Assembly: GCA_020248985.1 (NCBI GenBank)
Contig: JADCGL010000018.1
Coordinates: 150,449-214,448 of the forward strand
DNA from: Telmatospirillum sp.
GTDB taxonomy: Bacteria > Pseudomonadota > Alphaproteobacteria > CACIAM-22H2
Direction of reading: 5' to 3'
DNA length: 64,000 bases
Shown here: positions 8,791 through 16,880 of the stretch, piece by piece
Layout of the letters: each line of letters starts with the position of its first letter
Numbering within the stretch: position 1 is the stretch's first letter
Notes under the pieces: generated by a model
The model's database searches: none
What the model was told of the DNA's origin: nothing
The model's input: the letters and a program-made list of their open reading frames with translations, nothing else
Translations under genes and position numbers: made by a program

Positions 8791-9255
8791 ATGGACGCGT
8801 TGCTGATCGAAGACGATGAACCTAAGAGCGAAAGAATTACAGAATTTCTGACGAATTTATCGTCGGATTTGAAGATTTCCCATATGCGCTCCTATCAGAG
8901 CGGCTTAAGGAGCCTTTTGGCGCATACGCCCAATCTCATATTGCTCGACATGAACTTGCCAAACTATGACATTACCGCAGAAGAGACGGGCGGTAAAATC
9001 ATGCAGTTCGCTGGGCGGGAATTTTTGCGCCAAATGATGCGTCGAAATATAAAAGCACCTGTAATCGTAGTAACAGCATTTGAGTTTTTCGGAGAGGGAA
9101 TCGACTCGCTGACATTGGAAGAGCTGGACCGAGAACTGACTGATAAATATAGCGGCAACTATCTCGGATATGTCTACTATCATACGATCTTAGATGATTG
9201 GAAAATCAAACTACCTGCGCTAATAAAAGAACGCTATCCAGATCTTAGGACTTAA
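8791..9255 (+). CDS. dtcB: Detocs lone receiver protein
   Basis: 154-aa single-domain response regulator receiver. The acidic pocket is E7-D8-D9, the phospho-accepting aspartate is D53 in LLDMNLP and the switch threonine is T95 in VVTAF. The usual active-site lysine after beta-5 is not obvious: the segment reads LGYVYYH. In characterised Detocs systems the lone receiver soaks up phosphate from the kinase to prevent accidental triggering of the toxic effector. Its position between the sensor (2-base gap) and the effector (14-base gap) matches that operon order. There is no output domain. Confidence 0.85.
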   Translation: MDALLIEDDEPKSERITEFLTNLSSDLKISHMRSYQSGLRSLLAHTPNLILLDMNLPNYDITAEETGGKIMQFAGREFLRQMMRRNIKAPVIVVTAFEFFGEGIDSLTLEELDRELTDKYSGNYLGYVYYHTILDDWKIKLPALIKERYPDLRT

Positions 9256-9269
9256 ATTTGGAGTGCTAC

Positions 9270-10511
9270 ATGGGCCTCTTGCGGATCCTGATTGTTGAAG
9301 ACAGCACTCCAAAACTTGAGTCTATAGCGCGAGTGCTTCTGGCAGTTCCCGGCGTCGAGTTAAGCGACATTCAAGAGGCAAGGGACTCCACAAGTGCGAA
9401 GCGGCTCCTTAAAGAACAAAGGTTTGATCTTCTACTCTTAGATATTCTACTGCCAAGCCGGATGGATCGCGAGCCGAAGATAGAATCGAGCATGGAGCTT
9501 CTGCGCGAAGTTACAGAGCGAGAGGGGTATATACGTCCGCATCACATCATAGGCATTACAGAATTTGACGAAAGCTTTGCGACAGTAAGGGGAAAATTCG
9601 TAGAGCATCTTTGGGCACTTATTCGATACGACAGGACAGCTGAAGAATGGCAACATCAGCTTCACAATAAAATTCGGTACATTATCGAATACAAGCGTGC
9701 CGCTCGCTTTACTGATGGTAAGTCGTACGATTGCGACCTCGCTATTCTGACAGCCCTAGACACAGTTGAGCTATCTGCAGTTCGAGCATTACCCGCGAAG
9801 TGGGAACAAATCGAAGTTCCTCATGATGCAACTACCTATATGAAGGGTCAATTTGTAGAGAATGATAGACGCCTCTCAGTCATTGCAGCTTCCGCGCCTA
9901 GGATGGGAATGGCCGCTGCAGCTGTTTTAACCTCTAAAGTCATTTATAGCTTCCGGCCAAGATATGTCTGCATGGTAGGAATTCTTGCTGGAATTCCAAA
10001 TCAAGCAAACTTTGGAGATATATTGATCCCAGACCCATCTTGGGATTGGGGTAGTGGAAAAATTGAGATCGCAAATGGTGTTGAGCGATTTTTACCAGCA
10101 CCTCACCAGATTGCACTGAACGTCGAACTGAGAGAGAAGCTAAAGCGATACTCACGCGATGAAACGATTTTTGCGCGAATTAAAATGGACTGGAATGGAA
10201 AGAAGCCAGACACATCACTACGATTGAAAATTGGTCCAGTTGCTTCTGGTGCTGCCGTTTTATCAGCGACAGACACCGTGGCGGGCATTCGGGATCAACA
10301 AAACCGGAAAATGATCGGCCTTGAAATGGAAGCATATGGAGTTATGTCAGCCGGGGAATATGCCAGCGAGCCTCGGCCAAAGATCTTTTGCGCGAAATCA
10401 GTGTGTGATTTTGCCGATGAAACAAAATCCGATGATTATCAAGCATATGCGGCCCATACGAGTGCTCAATTCCTGTACCGATTCGCACTCGACGAGTTAG
10501 TACCTCTATAA
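9270..10511 (+). CDS. dtcC: Detocs effector: receiver fused to nucleoside phosphorylase-like nucleosidase
   Basis: 413-aa two-domain protein. I chose ATG 9270 because GGAG lies at 9260-9263; a TTG 12 bases earlier is less likely. The N-terminal receiver (about 1-130) has E10-D11 and phospho-acceptor D58 in LLLDILLP. The C-terminal domain (about 150-413) is of the PNP/MTA-SAH nucleosidase superfamily: CDLAILTALDTVE, a GILAGIPNQANFGD phosphate-loop region, EMEAYG at 352-357 and the putative catalytic aspartate D380 in VCDFADE. In Detocs the phosphorylated effector cleaves ATP to adenine and ribose-5'-triphosphate, depleting energy and stopping phage growth. The assignment rests on domain order, not on a database search. 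Confidence 0.87.
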   Translation: MGLLRILIVEDSTPKLESIARVLLAVPGVELSDIQEARDSTSAKRLLKEQRFDLLLLDILLPSRMDREPKIESSMELLREVTEREGYIRPHHIIGITEFDESFATVRGKFVEHLWALIRYDRTAEEWQHQLHNKIRYIIEYKRAARFTDGKSYDCDLAILTALDTVELSAVRALPAKWEQIEVPHDATTYMKGQFVENDRRLSVIAASAPRMGMAAAAVLTSKVIYSFRPRYVCMVGILAGIPNQANFGDILIPDPSWDWGSGKIEIANGVERFLPAPHQIALNVELREKLKRYSRDETIFARIKMDWNGKKPDTSLRLKIGPVASGAAVLSATDTVAGIRDQQNRKMIGLEMEAYGVMSAGEYASEPRPKIFCAKSVCDFADETKSDDYQAYAAHTSAQFLYRFALDELVPL

Positions 10512-10660
10512 GGGTAACTTGGCGAAAAACGTTTATAATACGCCCTATTAAGGCTCTAATTTTTTCTGCAAGTACCCGAGAGCATCAATTTTCTAATTCA
10601 ATATTGGATACATCAGCTTTAAAGGCTGCAGATCATTTTCCAGTTCGCATTTTTGTGCTC

Positions 10661-11013
10661 TACGGCACGCCATAGGGGAATCGAACGGAAAACCAGTTCG
10701 TCCGGCCGGTGCCGCTAAGCCATCGCCGAGATTTCGAAATGGAATGCAAGGGTCGGCGTTGCTTTCGACCGGACGTAGTTGCTATTAGTTTCCACTCAAT
10801 TCCATTTGTTGTCGCAGAAAATGGAAACTGACATTGAAACTATTTTGTTTTTAGAAAACTGGGGGACTGGGGGCGCGAGGCATCGCCTCGCGGGGTTCGA
10901 ATCCCGCCGCTCCGACCATCAAGCGAGCCCGCCGCCGGGAGACCGGTCGGCGGGCTTTTGCTTTTGGGCAATGGATCGGCCATGGACCCTTTGGTCGGCG
11001 ATTCAAATCTTCT
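10661..11013 (+). repeat. tRNA-Pro-derived repeat, copy A
   Basis: First of five direct copies. From left to right: a GC-rich leader (10661-10787) shared with the copy near 63.9 kb; a stem GTTTCCA (10788-10794) / TGGAAAC (10822-10828); an AT-rich linker; then 10859-10918, which corresponds to a tRNA-Pro(GGG) from anticodon loop to CCA with a CGCGAGGC-ATC-GCCTCGCG hairpin replacing the variable region. A terminator-like hairpin and a tail with a second TTCGAATC-like stretch follow. It lies directly after the Detocs operon and could be the right attachment site of the integrative block. Confidence 0.85.
10927..10959 (+). terminator. Terminator-like hairpin in repeat copy A
   Basis: Stem GCCCGCCG/CGGCGGGC with an inner CCGG-GAGA-CCGG helix, followed by TTTT. 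It is the likely native terminator of the ancestral tRNA-Pro gene and could end transcription from the Detocs operon. Confidence 0.7.
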
Positions 11014-11081
11014 CCAACACGCCACTACCCAAATTACGCAATCTGTCTTATCGGCGCTGACGGCGAATAGCCGTGTTACCG

Positions 11082-11762
11082 TCAATCGGTGGTTTGTCGG
11101 ATACTCCACTCATCGACGGTCATTGTCGGCAGCTCGAAATAGTCGCGCGTTCTAGCGTAGCCATGTCCACCCATGCGGCCGATTGCGTCGAGTGCGCTGG
11201 GGTCGATGTAATGGTTGGTCGTGTCGAGAACGTCCTTGCGAAAGTGGGCGTAAAGCACCTCCCCAAGTATGATTTCGCGCGAATGTCCGATGGATAGCGT
11301 CGTGTGATGGCGACATTCGAAAGCAGCAGGGCTTTCGCCGATCCAGGGGCAGCGCACCCGCACGCCAGGAACGGCAGTAAGGTTGGCGCGGTCCAATTCA
11401 TCGATTCCAGGGGCGAACGGCACTGCGCAAACATTCATGTTCTCGGCAAGTGCCGCCGAGACGATGTTGACGGTGAAACATTGGGTGTCGCGAACGTTTC
11501 GTCCCGTATCTTTCTGTTGGCCGTCGGCACGGTACTCGACTCCAAGGGCAAGAATCGCGGGGTCGGCCGACAGGCAGTTGAAAAAGCTGAACGGAGCGGC
11601 GTTAAAAACGCCTTTTGCGCTAACGGTCGTTACAAGGGCAATGGGGCGCGGCACGATCGAGCCGATAAGGAGCTTGTACCGTTCGCGCGGGCTCAGCGCC
11701 CCAAAATCCACGCCATGTGGCGCGCCAATCGTTGCTGCACGCGGGTCCGGCGGATTCACCAT
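11082..11762 (-). CDS. Flavin reductase-like FMN-binding protein
   Basis: 226-aa member of the flavin reductase/DIM6-NTAB family, which bind FMN and often reduce flavin for a monooxygenase partner. The start of the split-barrel fold is seen in YKLLIGSIVPRPIALVTT (about 29-46), followed by NAAPFSFFNCLSADPAI and a DT..N...FTVN segment typical of the family. The gene begins inside the 3' end of the GntR gene (7-base overlap), so the two are one transcript. No monooxygenase lies next to it, so its partner is not evident. It may act with the transporter and amidohydrolase of the divergent operon. Confidence 0.85.
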   Translation of the reverse strand: MVNPPDPRAATIGAPHGVDFGALSPRERYKLLIGSIVPRPIALVTTVSAKGVFNAAPFSFFNCLSADPAILALGVEYRADGQQKDTGRNVRDTQCFTVNIVSAALAENMNVCAVPFAPGIDELDRANLTAVPGVRVRCPWIGESPAAFECRHHTTLSIGHSREIILGEVLYAHFRKDVLDTTNHYIDPSALDAIGRMGGHGYARTRDYFELPTMTVDEWSIRQTTD

Positions 11763-12538
11763 GGCCGAAGGCCCTCACCCTCGGCATACGGCGCGAGAAG
11801 ATCGGCGATTTCTTTACTTGCGCGAGGTGCCAGCAGTGCGCGCGTCGCCACGGCCTGAAGATGGTGCTCCATCAGGCGCGCGGCCTCGTTTGCATCGCCT
11901 ACTCGAAGCGCAGCAATGATCTGGCGGTGCTCCGAAACTGCACATTCGGAGGAATGCGGCCGGCTATAAATCGCAAGCACGAGCGTGCAGCGCGAGCTCA
12001 CCTCCAGGATGTAACGCTGCAACAGCGCATTTCCGGTCATCTCAGCCAGCTTGACGTGGAACTCGCCGGCCAGGCGTATAGACTCCGCCCCACCACGGCC
12101 TTGAGCTGCCTCCTCCAATTGAACATGGGCGTCGAGAATTTTCAGTTGCTGTGCCGACAAGCGGCCTGCCAGCATTGAAACGACGGTCCTCTCGAGCCCG
12201 CACCGAACGTCGAACACTTCGCGGGCTTCCTCGATCGTGGGATGGGCCACCGAAGCGCCGCGGTTTGGCTTCAACTCAACAAGGCCTTCGATCGCCAAAC
12301 GGCTGAGCGCCTCGCGCACAAGCGTTCGGCTGACCCCGAGCTGTTCTCCGATCGTATCCTCGGGAAGCTTCATACCCGGCTGTAGCGCTTGCTCGACGAT
12401 AGCGCGCCAGAGTGTACGATAGACGCTGTGCACCCGCGACGCGGGAGCGGTCTCTTTTTCGGTCGCTACTTCAACGCTGCGTTGCTTCAGTCGCGGTCGC
12501 TTTGCGTCGCTTGTCTTGTGAAGTTTCATTGATGACAT
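11756..12538 (-). CDS. GntR family regulator, FCD subfamily
   Basis: 260-aa DNA-binding repressor. The winged helix-turn-helix is at about 40-105 (LPEDTIGEQLGVSRTLVREALSRL). The C-terminal FCD effector domain follows, with EVFDVRCGLER and the metal-ligand histidine positions in GEFHVKLAEM and SEHRQII. Such regulators usually sense a small organic acid or its derivative. The gene is divergent from the ABC transporter operon across about 290 bases that hold three TGTATGC half-sites, and overlaps the flavin reductase gene. It is therefore the likely local regulator of both transcripts. Confidence 0.9.
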   Translation of the reverse strand: MSSMKLHKTSDAKRPRLKQRSVEVATEKETAPASRVHSVYRTLWRAIVEQALQPGMKLPEDTIGEQLGVSRTLVREALSRLAIEGLVELKPNRGASVAHPTIEEAREVFDVRCGLERTVVSMLAGRLSAQQLKILDAHVQLEEAAQGRGGAESIRLAGEFHVKLAEMTGNALLQRYILEVSSRCTLVLAIYSRPHSSECAVSEHRQIIAALRVGDANEAARLMEHHLQAVATRALLAPRASKEIADLLAPYAEGEGLRPW

Positions 12539-12590
12539 TGCAGCGATCTGCCTGATTCTGGGGCTGAACGAAACCTAGGTCTATTCAAAC

Positions 12591-12773
12591 TGCATACTAT
12601 CATCGCGTATTTTTGCATTCAATGTTTGAGCTGATATATCCAGTTGAGCGCTGAACTCGCGGGAAAAGCGCCACATTGACTAAATTTTGGGCTCCGAGAG
12701 TACGGTATTGCACAATAAAGCAACCATTTTTGTATGCAAAAGGTAATCGACATTGTTCATAAGTTCTGTATGC
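12591..12773. promoter_or_regulatory. Candidate GntR operator region
   Basis: Three copies of TGTATGC or its near complement occur between the divergent promoters: TGCATAC at 12591-12597, the dyad TTTTGTATGCAAAA at 12728-12741, and TGTATGC at 12767-12773. FCD-type GntR proteins often bind TTGTATNCAA-like dyads, so this is a plausible operator cluster for the adjacent regulator. Confidence 0.5.
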
Positions 12774-12831
12774 TGATTTGCATTAATTTTCTGCAAAATG
12801 AGTGCTCAATGTTTTAGTGGGCTCGTTTGGA

Positions 12832-13905
12832 ATGTCGCGTTGGCAACAAAGGTACTCTGGCCATCGGAACTGGATCTTGAATCCAGCGGCCAGTTACGTG
12901 GCTCGGCGCCTGGCACTCGCGCTCATAACCGTTATCGGAATCAGTTTTGTGTCCTTTACTACGGTGTATCTTCTGCCTGGAGATCCCGTTTCGAGCCGTT
13001 TTCCTCAAGCAAGTGAGGCCGAGTTGGCGCAAATGCGCGCCGAGATGGGGCTCGATCGGCCACTGCACGTCCAATACGTCAACTATGTCGTAGCCATCGC
13101 GCGCGGCAATCTCGGCTGGTCGTACAATACGGGCACGCCCGTCGAAGAGGACATTGTCCGCCGATTGCCGGCAAGCCTTGAGCTTTCGATCTTCGCACTC
13201 GTTATCGCGATTGGCCTCGGCGTGCCGCTTGGAATGGCCTCAGCAGTACATCGAAACACTCCAATCGACCATGTCGCCCGGCTGTTCAGTATTGGCGCGC
13301 TTTCGGCGCCAGTGTTTTGGACCGGGCTCGTCTCCATCTTTGTTTTTTCTTACGTACTGGACTGGGTCCCTCCGCCATTGGGCCGTCTGACGCCCGGCAT
13401 TTTCTCGCCGGCCTCTATCACGGGATTCCTGACGATTGACGCGGCGCTGGCCGGCGACCTGAATGTCTTTAGCGCCGCAGCTGCGTCGCTATTTCTGCCG
13501 TCGCTCGTGCTCGGCATATCTCTGATCGCGCCGATCTCCAGGATGACCCGGTCGGCAATGTCCGAGGCATTGCAGGAGGACTACATCCTTTTTGCCCGAG
13601 CGACCGGCGTGCCCGAGCGCGAGGTCGTTCTTCGAGATGCGTTTCAAGGCTCAATTGTGCCTTTGCTGACGGTTGTCGGCTATTTGATCGGCTATCTTGT
13701 CGCCGGCAATGCTTTGGTCGAGTCCGTCTTTGCATGGCCTGGGATCGGTCGCTACGCAGTGCAAGCGATTCTCGCCAACGACATGGCTCCGATCAATGCG
13801 ATTCTATTGATTCTTGGTATCACGGTAGCGGTCGCCAATCTGCTGGTCGATCTCGCCAACGCCGCCATCGACCCTCGAATTCGTCTTGGACTTTGGTCGA
13901 AATGA
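12832..13905 (+). CDS. Oligopeptide-type ABC transporter permease (DppB-like)
   Basis: Inner-membrane permease of a peptide/nickel-class ABC importer. I prefer ATG 12832; a GTG at 12802 would add ten residues. An N-terminal membrane helix (VARRLALALITVIGISFVSF) is followed by the periplasmic PGDPVSSRF segment typical of DppB proteins and further helices. The EAA-like cytoplasmic loop is seen at YILFARATGVPEREVVLRDAF. The stop overlaps the start of the second permease (ATGA). It forms the membrane channel with the next gene. The substrate is unknown; the adjacent amidohydrolase suggests a small nitrogenous compound. Confidence 0.92.
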   Translation: MSRWQQRYSGHRNWILNPAASYVARRLALALITVIGISFVSFTTVYLLPGDPVSSRFPQASEAELAQMRAEMGLDRPLHVQYVNYVVAIARGNLGWSYNTGTPVEEDIVRRLPASLELSIFALVIAIGLGVPLGMASAVHRNTPIDHVARLFSIGALSAPVFWTGLVSIFVFSYVLDWVPPPLGRLTPGIFSPASITGFLTIDAALAGDLNVFSAAAASLFLPSLVLGISLIAPISRMTRSAMSEALQEDYILFARATGVPEREVVLRDAFQGSIVPLLTVVGYLIGYLVAGNALVESVFAWPGIGRYAVQAILANDMAPINAILLILGITVAVANLLVDLANAAIDPRIRLGLWSK

Positions 13906-14801
13906 GCGCCGGCCGCACTGCCTCTAAGCAAGACAACACCGCTGCGCCGGCGCAGACGGATGGAATTCGAGCAGTTGTTGTCCGCCAAATCCGGCGCGAC
14001 CCGCTTGCCGCAGTGGGGGGCGCTCTTGTGTTGTGCCTTGTGTTGCTGGCGGTTTTTTCCCCGGCACTTGCGCCGCACGATCCACTCCGACCGACGATAG
14101 AAACCTTTCAGGCGCCTTCTTGGGCACACCTGTTCGGCACCGATCAATTCGGGCGGGACACGTTCTCGCGCGTCCTATTCGCCTTTCGTCTCGACTTCTT
14201 CATTGCGATCGCTGCCGTGGCGGCAGCGGCTGGGATGGGTGTCGCGATTGGCGGTGCAGCAGGGTTTGTGGGCGGTTGGTTCGACGACATCTTCATGCGC
14301 GTTGTCGACATTGTTCAATCGTTTCCAATGCTCATTCTGGCGATGGCCCTTGTAATGTTCCTTGGCGTTGGTCTGCTCAACGTCATCTTGGTCACGGCGA
14401 TCGTGAACGTGCCGATCTTCGCCCGCCTAGCGCGCAGCGACATACAGTCGAAAAAGCATCTGGAGTATATCGACGCGGCGCGGTGTTCCGGCGCGTCCGG
14501 GTTGCGCATTTTCGCCGTGCATCTTCTCCCAAACATACTCGGCCCAATCTTGGTTCAAGCCACGCTCAGTCTTGCCTGGGCTGTTCTGAATGTCGCAGCA
14601 CTCTCGTTTCTGGGGATTGGGATTAACCCGCCGACGCCCGAACTTGGCGTCATGGTGGCAGAGGGAGCCAAGCACTTGCTTGCCGGGGCATGGTGGCTGA
14701 GCGTCTTCCCTGGAATTGCCCTCGCGGCCACGGTCTTCGCCTTTACTCTCCTGGGCGACGCACTGCAGGACCACCTTGATCCACGGCGAAGGGCGACGTA
14801 G
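13902..14801 (+). CDS. Oligopeptide-type ABC transporter permease (DppC-like)
   Basis: 299-aa partner permease. The frame is open further upstream, but the ATG overlapping the previous stop (ATGA) gives the normal DppC length. An N-terminal membrane helix follows RRDPLAAVGGALV. The DppC mark HLFGTDQFGRDTFSRVLF lies at about residues 85-102. The EAA loop is at HLEYIDAARCSGASGLRIF, and the C-terminal ALSFLGIGINPPTPELG motif is characteristic of the family. The ATPase gene starts 2 bases after its stop. It heterodimerises with the upstream permease. Confidence 0.93.
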   Translation: MSAGRTASKQDNTAAPAQTDGIRAVVVRQIRRDPLAAVGGALVLCLVLLAVFSPALAPHDPLRPTIETFQAPSWAHLFGTDQFGRDTFSRVLFAFRLDFFIAIAAVAAAAGMGVAIGGAAGFVGGWFDDIFMRVVDIVQSFPMLILAMALVMFLGVGLLNVILVTAIVNVPIFARLARSDIQSKKHLEYIDAARCSGASGLRIFAVHLLPNILGPILVQATLSLAWAVLNVAALSFLGIGINPPTPELGVMVAEGAKHLLAGAWWLSVFPGIALAATVFAFTLLGDALQDHLDPRRRAT

Positions 14802-14803
14802 CC

Positions 14804-15841
14804 ATGGCGGTTGATGATCGCCCAATTTTCGTGGTCAAAGGCCTGTGCGTCGAAGCGAGGTCGGATGGGCGTCCGCTGAACCTCGTGGATGACTTCAACA
14901 TCAGTTTGTCCAAAGGGGAGGTTCTCGGCCTTGTGGGAGAGACAGGCGCCGGCAAGAGCCTTTCGATGCGCGCCAGCGTCGGGCTCCTGCCGCCGGCGAT
15001 ACGGGCAGCCTCGGGGAGCATCTACTTCGGCGGGCGAAGCTGTTCGGCGGGCGAAACGCGAGCGCTGCGCAGCCATCTTGGCCGCGGCATATGCCTTCTG
15101 CTGCAGAACGGTCGAAGCGCGCTAAATCCCTTCATGCGCGTCCACGCACAGATCGACCGAATCTTGAGTTATCGCGGACATGCCCGGCAAGACCGCCGAT
15201 CGGCGATCGATGCGCTGCTCGAGTCTGTGGGATTGCCGAGCCAGGAAATTGGAACGCGATACCCACACGAGCTCAGCGGCGGGCAAGCGCAACGCGTTGC
15301 CATGACCATTGCTCTTGCATCTGAGCCCTTGGTTCTTATTGCCGACGAACCGACCACGGCACTCGACGTAACCACGGAGCGCGACGTCATCCAGCTTCTA
15401 TTGTCGCTTTGCCGCCAGCGCGACATGAGCCTCGTGCTGATCACCCACAATCTTGGACTGGTCGCAAACAACTGTGATCGTGTGGCGATCATGCATGCAG
15501 GGCACGTGGTCGAGATCGGCCCGACGGCAAGCATTTTCAAGGCGCCGCAACACCCTTATACGCTGTCGCTTCTCCAAGCCATTCCCGACGTCGACGAGCC
15601 GCGCGAATTGATACCGCTGACGGGTTCGTCTCCGAGGCCCGGCGCGTTCGGCGACGGCTGCCGTTTTGCGACGCGTTGCCCGCACGTCGATACTGATTGC
15701 AAAGCTCGTGTGCCCGATCTGATCGCAGTCGGTGACCGCCTCGTACGCTGCGTCATTCCAAAACGCAGCAAAGTCGGAACCGTGCCCGGTATGAAGCGCG
15801 AGCATCAAGCCAAATGGCCTGCGCAGAGCGCTACACCATGA
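14804..15841 (+). CDS. ABC transporter ATPase (DppD-like)
   Basis: 345-aa ATP-binding subunit. Walker A GETGAGKS lies at 45-52, the Q-loop is LLLQNGRSALNP, the signature is LSGGQAQRV, and Walker B is [12 protein letters not shown] followed by the switch histidine in LITHN. The C-terminal oligopeptide-transporter extension has the clustered cysteines in DGCRFATRCPHVDTDC that can hold an iron-sulfur cluster in this family. One oddity is T47 in place of the more usual Ser of GESGSGKS. The next ATPase gene overlaps its stop. Confidence 0.93.
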   Translation: MAVDDRPIFVVKGLCVEARSDGRPLNLVDDFNISLSKGEVLGLVGETGAGKSLSMRASVGLLPPAIRAASGSIYFGGRSCSAGETRALRSHLGRGICLLLQNGRSALNPFMRVHAQIDRILSYRGHARQDRRSAIDALLESVGLPSQEIGTRYPHELSGGQAQRVAMTIALASEPLVLIADEPTTALDVTTERDVIQLLLSLCRQRDMSLVLITHNLGLVANNCDRVAIMHAGHVVEIGPTASIFKAPQHPYTLSLLQAIPDVDEPRELIPLTGSSPRPGAFGDGCRFATRCPHVDTDCKARVPDLIAVGDRLVRCVIPKRSKVGTVPGMKREHQAKWPAQSATP

Positions 15842-16854
15842 CCGACCTCGTTCCGAAAGCTGTGGCGACCACGATGGATACCTCACCGGTTCTTGCCGTC
15901 CGAGGTCTGAGCAAATCATTCGGACGAAGCGCGAGTGCTGACATGCTCGCACCCGGTTGCCACGATATCTCGTTTGATCTCATGCCAGGAGAGACGATCG
16001 GAATCGTCGGCGAAAGCGGGTCAGGGAAGACCACGCTTGGGCGATGCATAGCGGGGCTGCTGCCTTCTGATGTCGGCGTCATCGAATTCGACGGACGCGA
16101 CATTGCGACAATGACCCGCGAAGAGCGACGCGATTTCCGGCGACGCGTTCAGATCGTCTTCCAGAACCCGGACAACGCACTCAATCCCCGCATGACCGTC
16201 GGCAGCTTTGTGGCGGAGGCGCTGAAAAACTATGGCCTCGGAAGCAAAGACGAGCGGCGCGGACGCCTACTCGAATTGGCGGCACTTGTCGGCCTGCGTG
16301 ACGACCACATCGATCGCTTCCCCCACCAATTGAGCGGCGGTCAGAAGCAGCGGGTTAGCATCATGCGCGCGCTGGCCTGCGAACCGAACATCATTGTTCT
16401 CGACGAGCCCACCTCAGCGCTCGACGTATCGGTGCAGGCGCAAGTGCTGCGCACACTTCGCGATATCCAGGAGCGTCGTTCGGTTTCTTTCGTGCTTATC
16501 TCCCACGATGTCGGCGTCGTTCGCTACATGTGCCGACGCTTGATGGTGATGTATCTTGGACGCGTTGTCGAAACTGGAAGCACGGAGGCCGTCGTCGCGG
16601 AGCCGGCGCATCCTTATACGCGCGCGCTTGTCGACGCGGTTCCGCGCCTTCGCCGGACGCACGAGAGAGATTTCCGATTGCTGTCCGATACGGCGACACG
16701 CCGCACGGCTGCTGCTGCTTGCCAATTGCGCCTTCGTTGTCCGTTGGCGACGGATGCCTGCGCCATGACGCCACCGATGCGACAGGTCGGCGATCGGCAC
16801 GACGCGGCTTGCTGGTCGGTTCAACCATCCAGGCTTGGCGACTCTCAATCATGA
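15838..16854 (+). CDS. ABC transporter ATPase (DppF-like)
   Basis: 338-aa second ATPase. I chose ATG 15838 because it overlaps the previous stop (ATGA); an ATG 24 bases earlier is possible. Walker A GESGSGKT lies at 58-65, the Q-loop is IVFQNPDNALNP, the signature is LSGGQKQRV, and Walker B is IIVLDEPTSALD with LISHD after it. The C-terminal tail carries a shortened cysteine region (CQLRLRCPLATDAC). It pairs with the DppD-like subunit to energise import. The binding-protein gene follows after 26 bases. Confidence 0.92.
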   Translation: MTDLVPKAVATTMDTSPVLAVRGLSKSFGRSASADMLAPGCHDISFDLMPGETIGIVGESGSGKTTLGRCIAGLLPSDVGVIEFDGRDIATMTREERRDFRRRVQIVFQNPDNALNPRMTVGSFVAEALKNYGLGSKDERRGRLLELAALVGLRDDHIDRFPHQLSGGQKQRVSIMRALACEPNIIVLDEPTSALDVSVQAQVLRTLRDIQERRSVSFVLISHDVGVVRYMCRRLMVMYLGRVVETGSTEAVVAEPAHPYTRALVDAVPRLRRTHERDFRLLSDTATRRTAAAACQLRLRCPLATDACAMTPPMRQVGDRHDAACWSVQPSRLGDSQS

Positions 16855-16880
16855 ATCCCGTTCAACCAAAGGAGGCCTAC

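Noticed and set aside
10859..10918. Complete tRNA gene at the repeat copies
   Set aside because: No acceptor 5' strand (expected CGGAGCG), D-arm or anticodon 5' stem precedes any copy; only the 3' half is present.
10859..10960. tmRNA (ssrA) acceptor piece, split type as in alphaproteobacteria
   Set aside because: The anticodon loop, T-arm and acceptor of copy D align position by position with tRNA-Pro(GGG), and no tag-coding piece is nearby.
10840..11109. Open frame on the minus strand translating as a GGIRTPRGDASRPQSP-like protein, with similar frames at 35160-35375 and 20063-20839
   Set aside because: These are antisense readings of the tRNA-like repeat and its terminator hairpin, a well-known source of false proteins.
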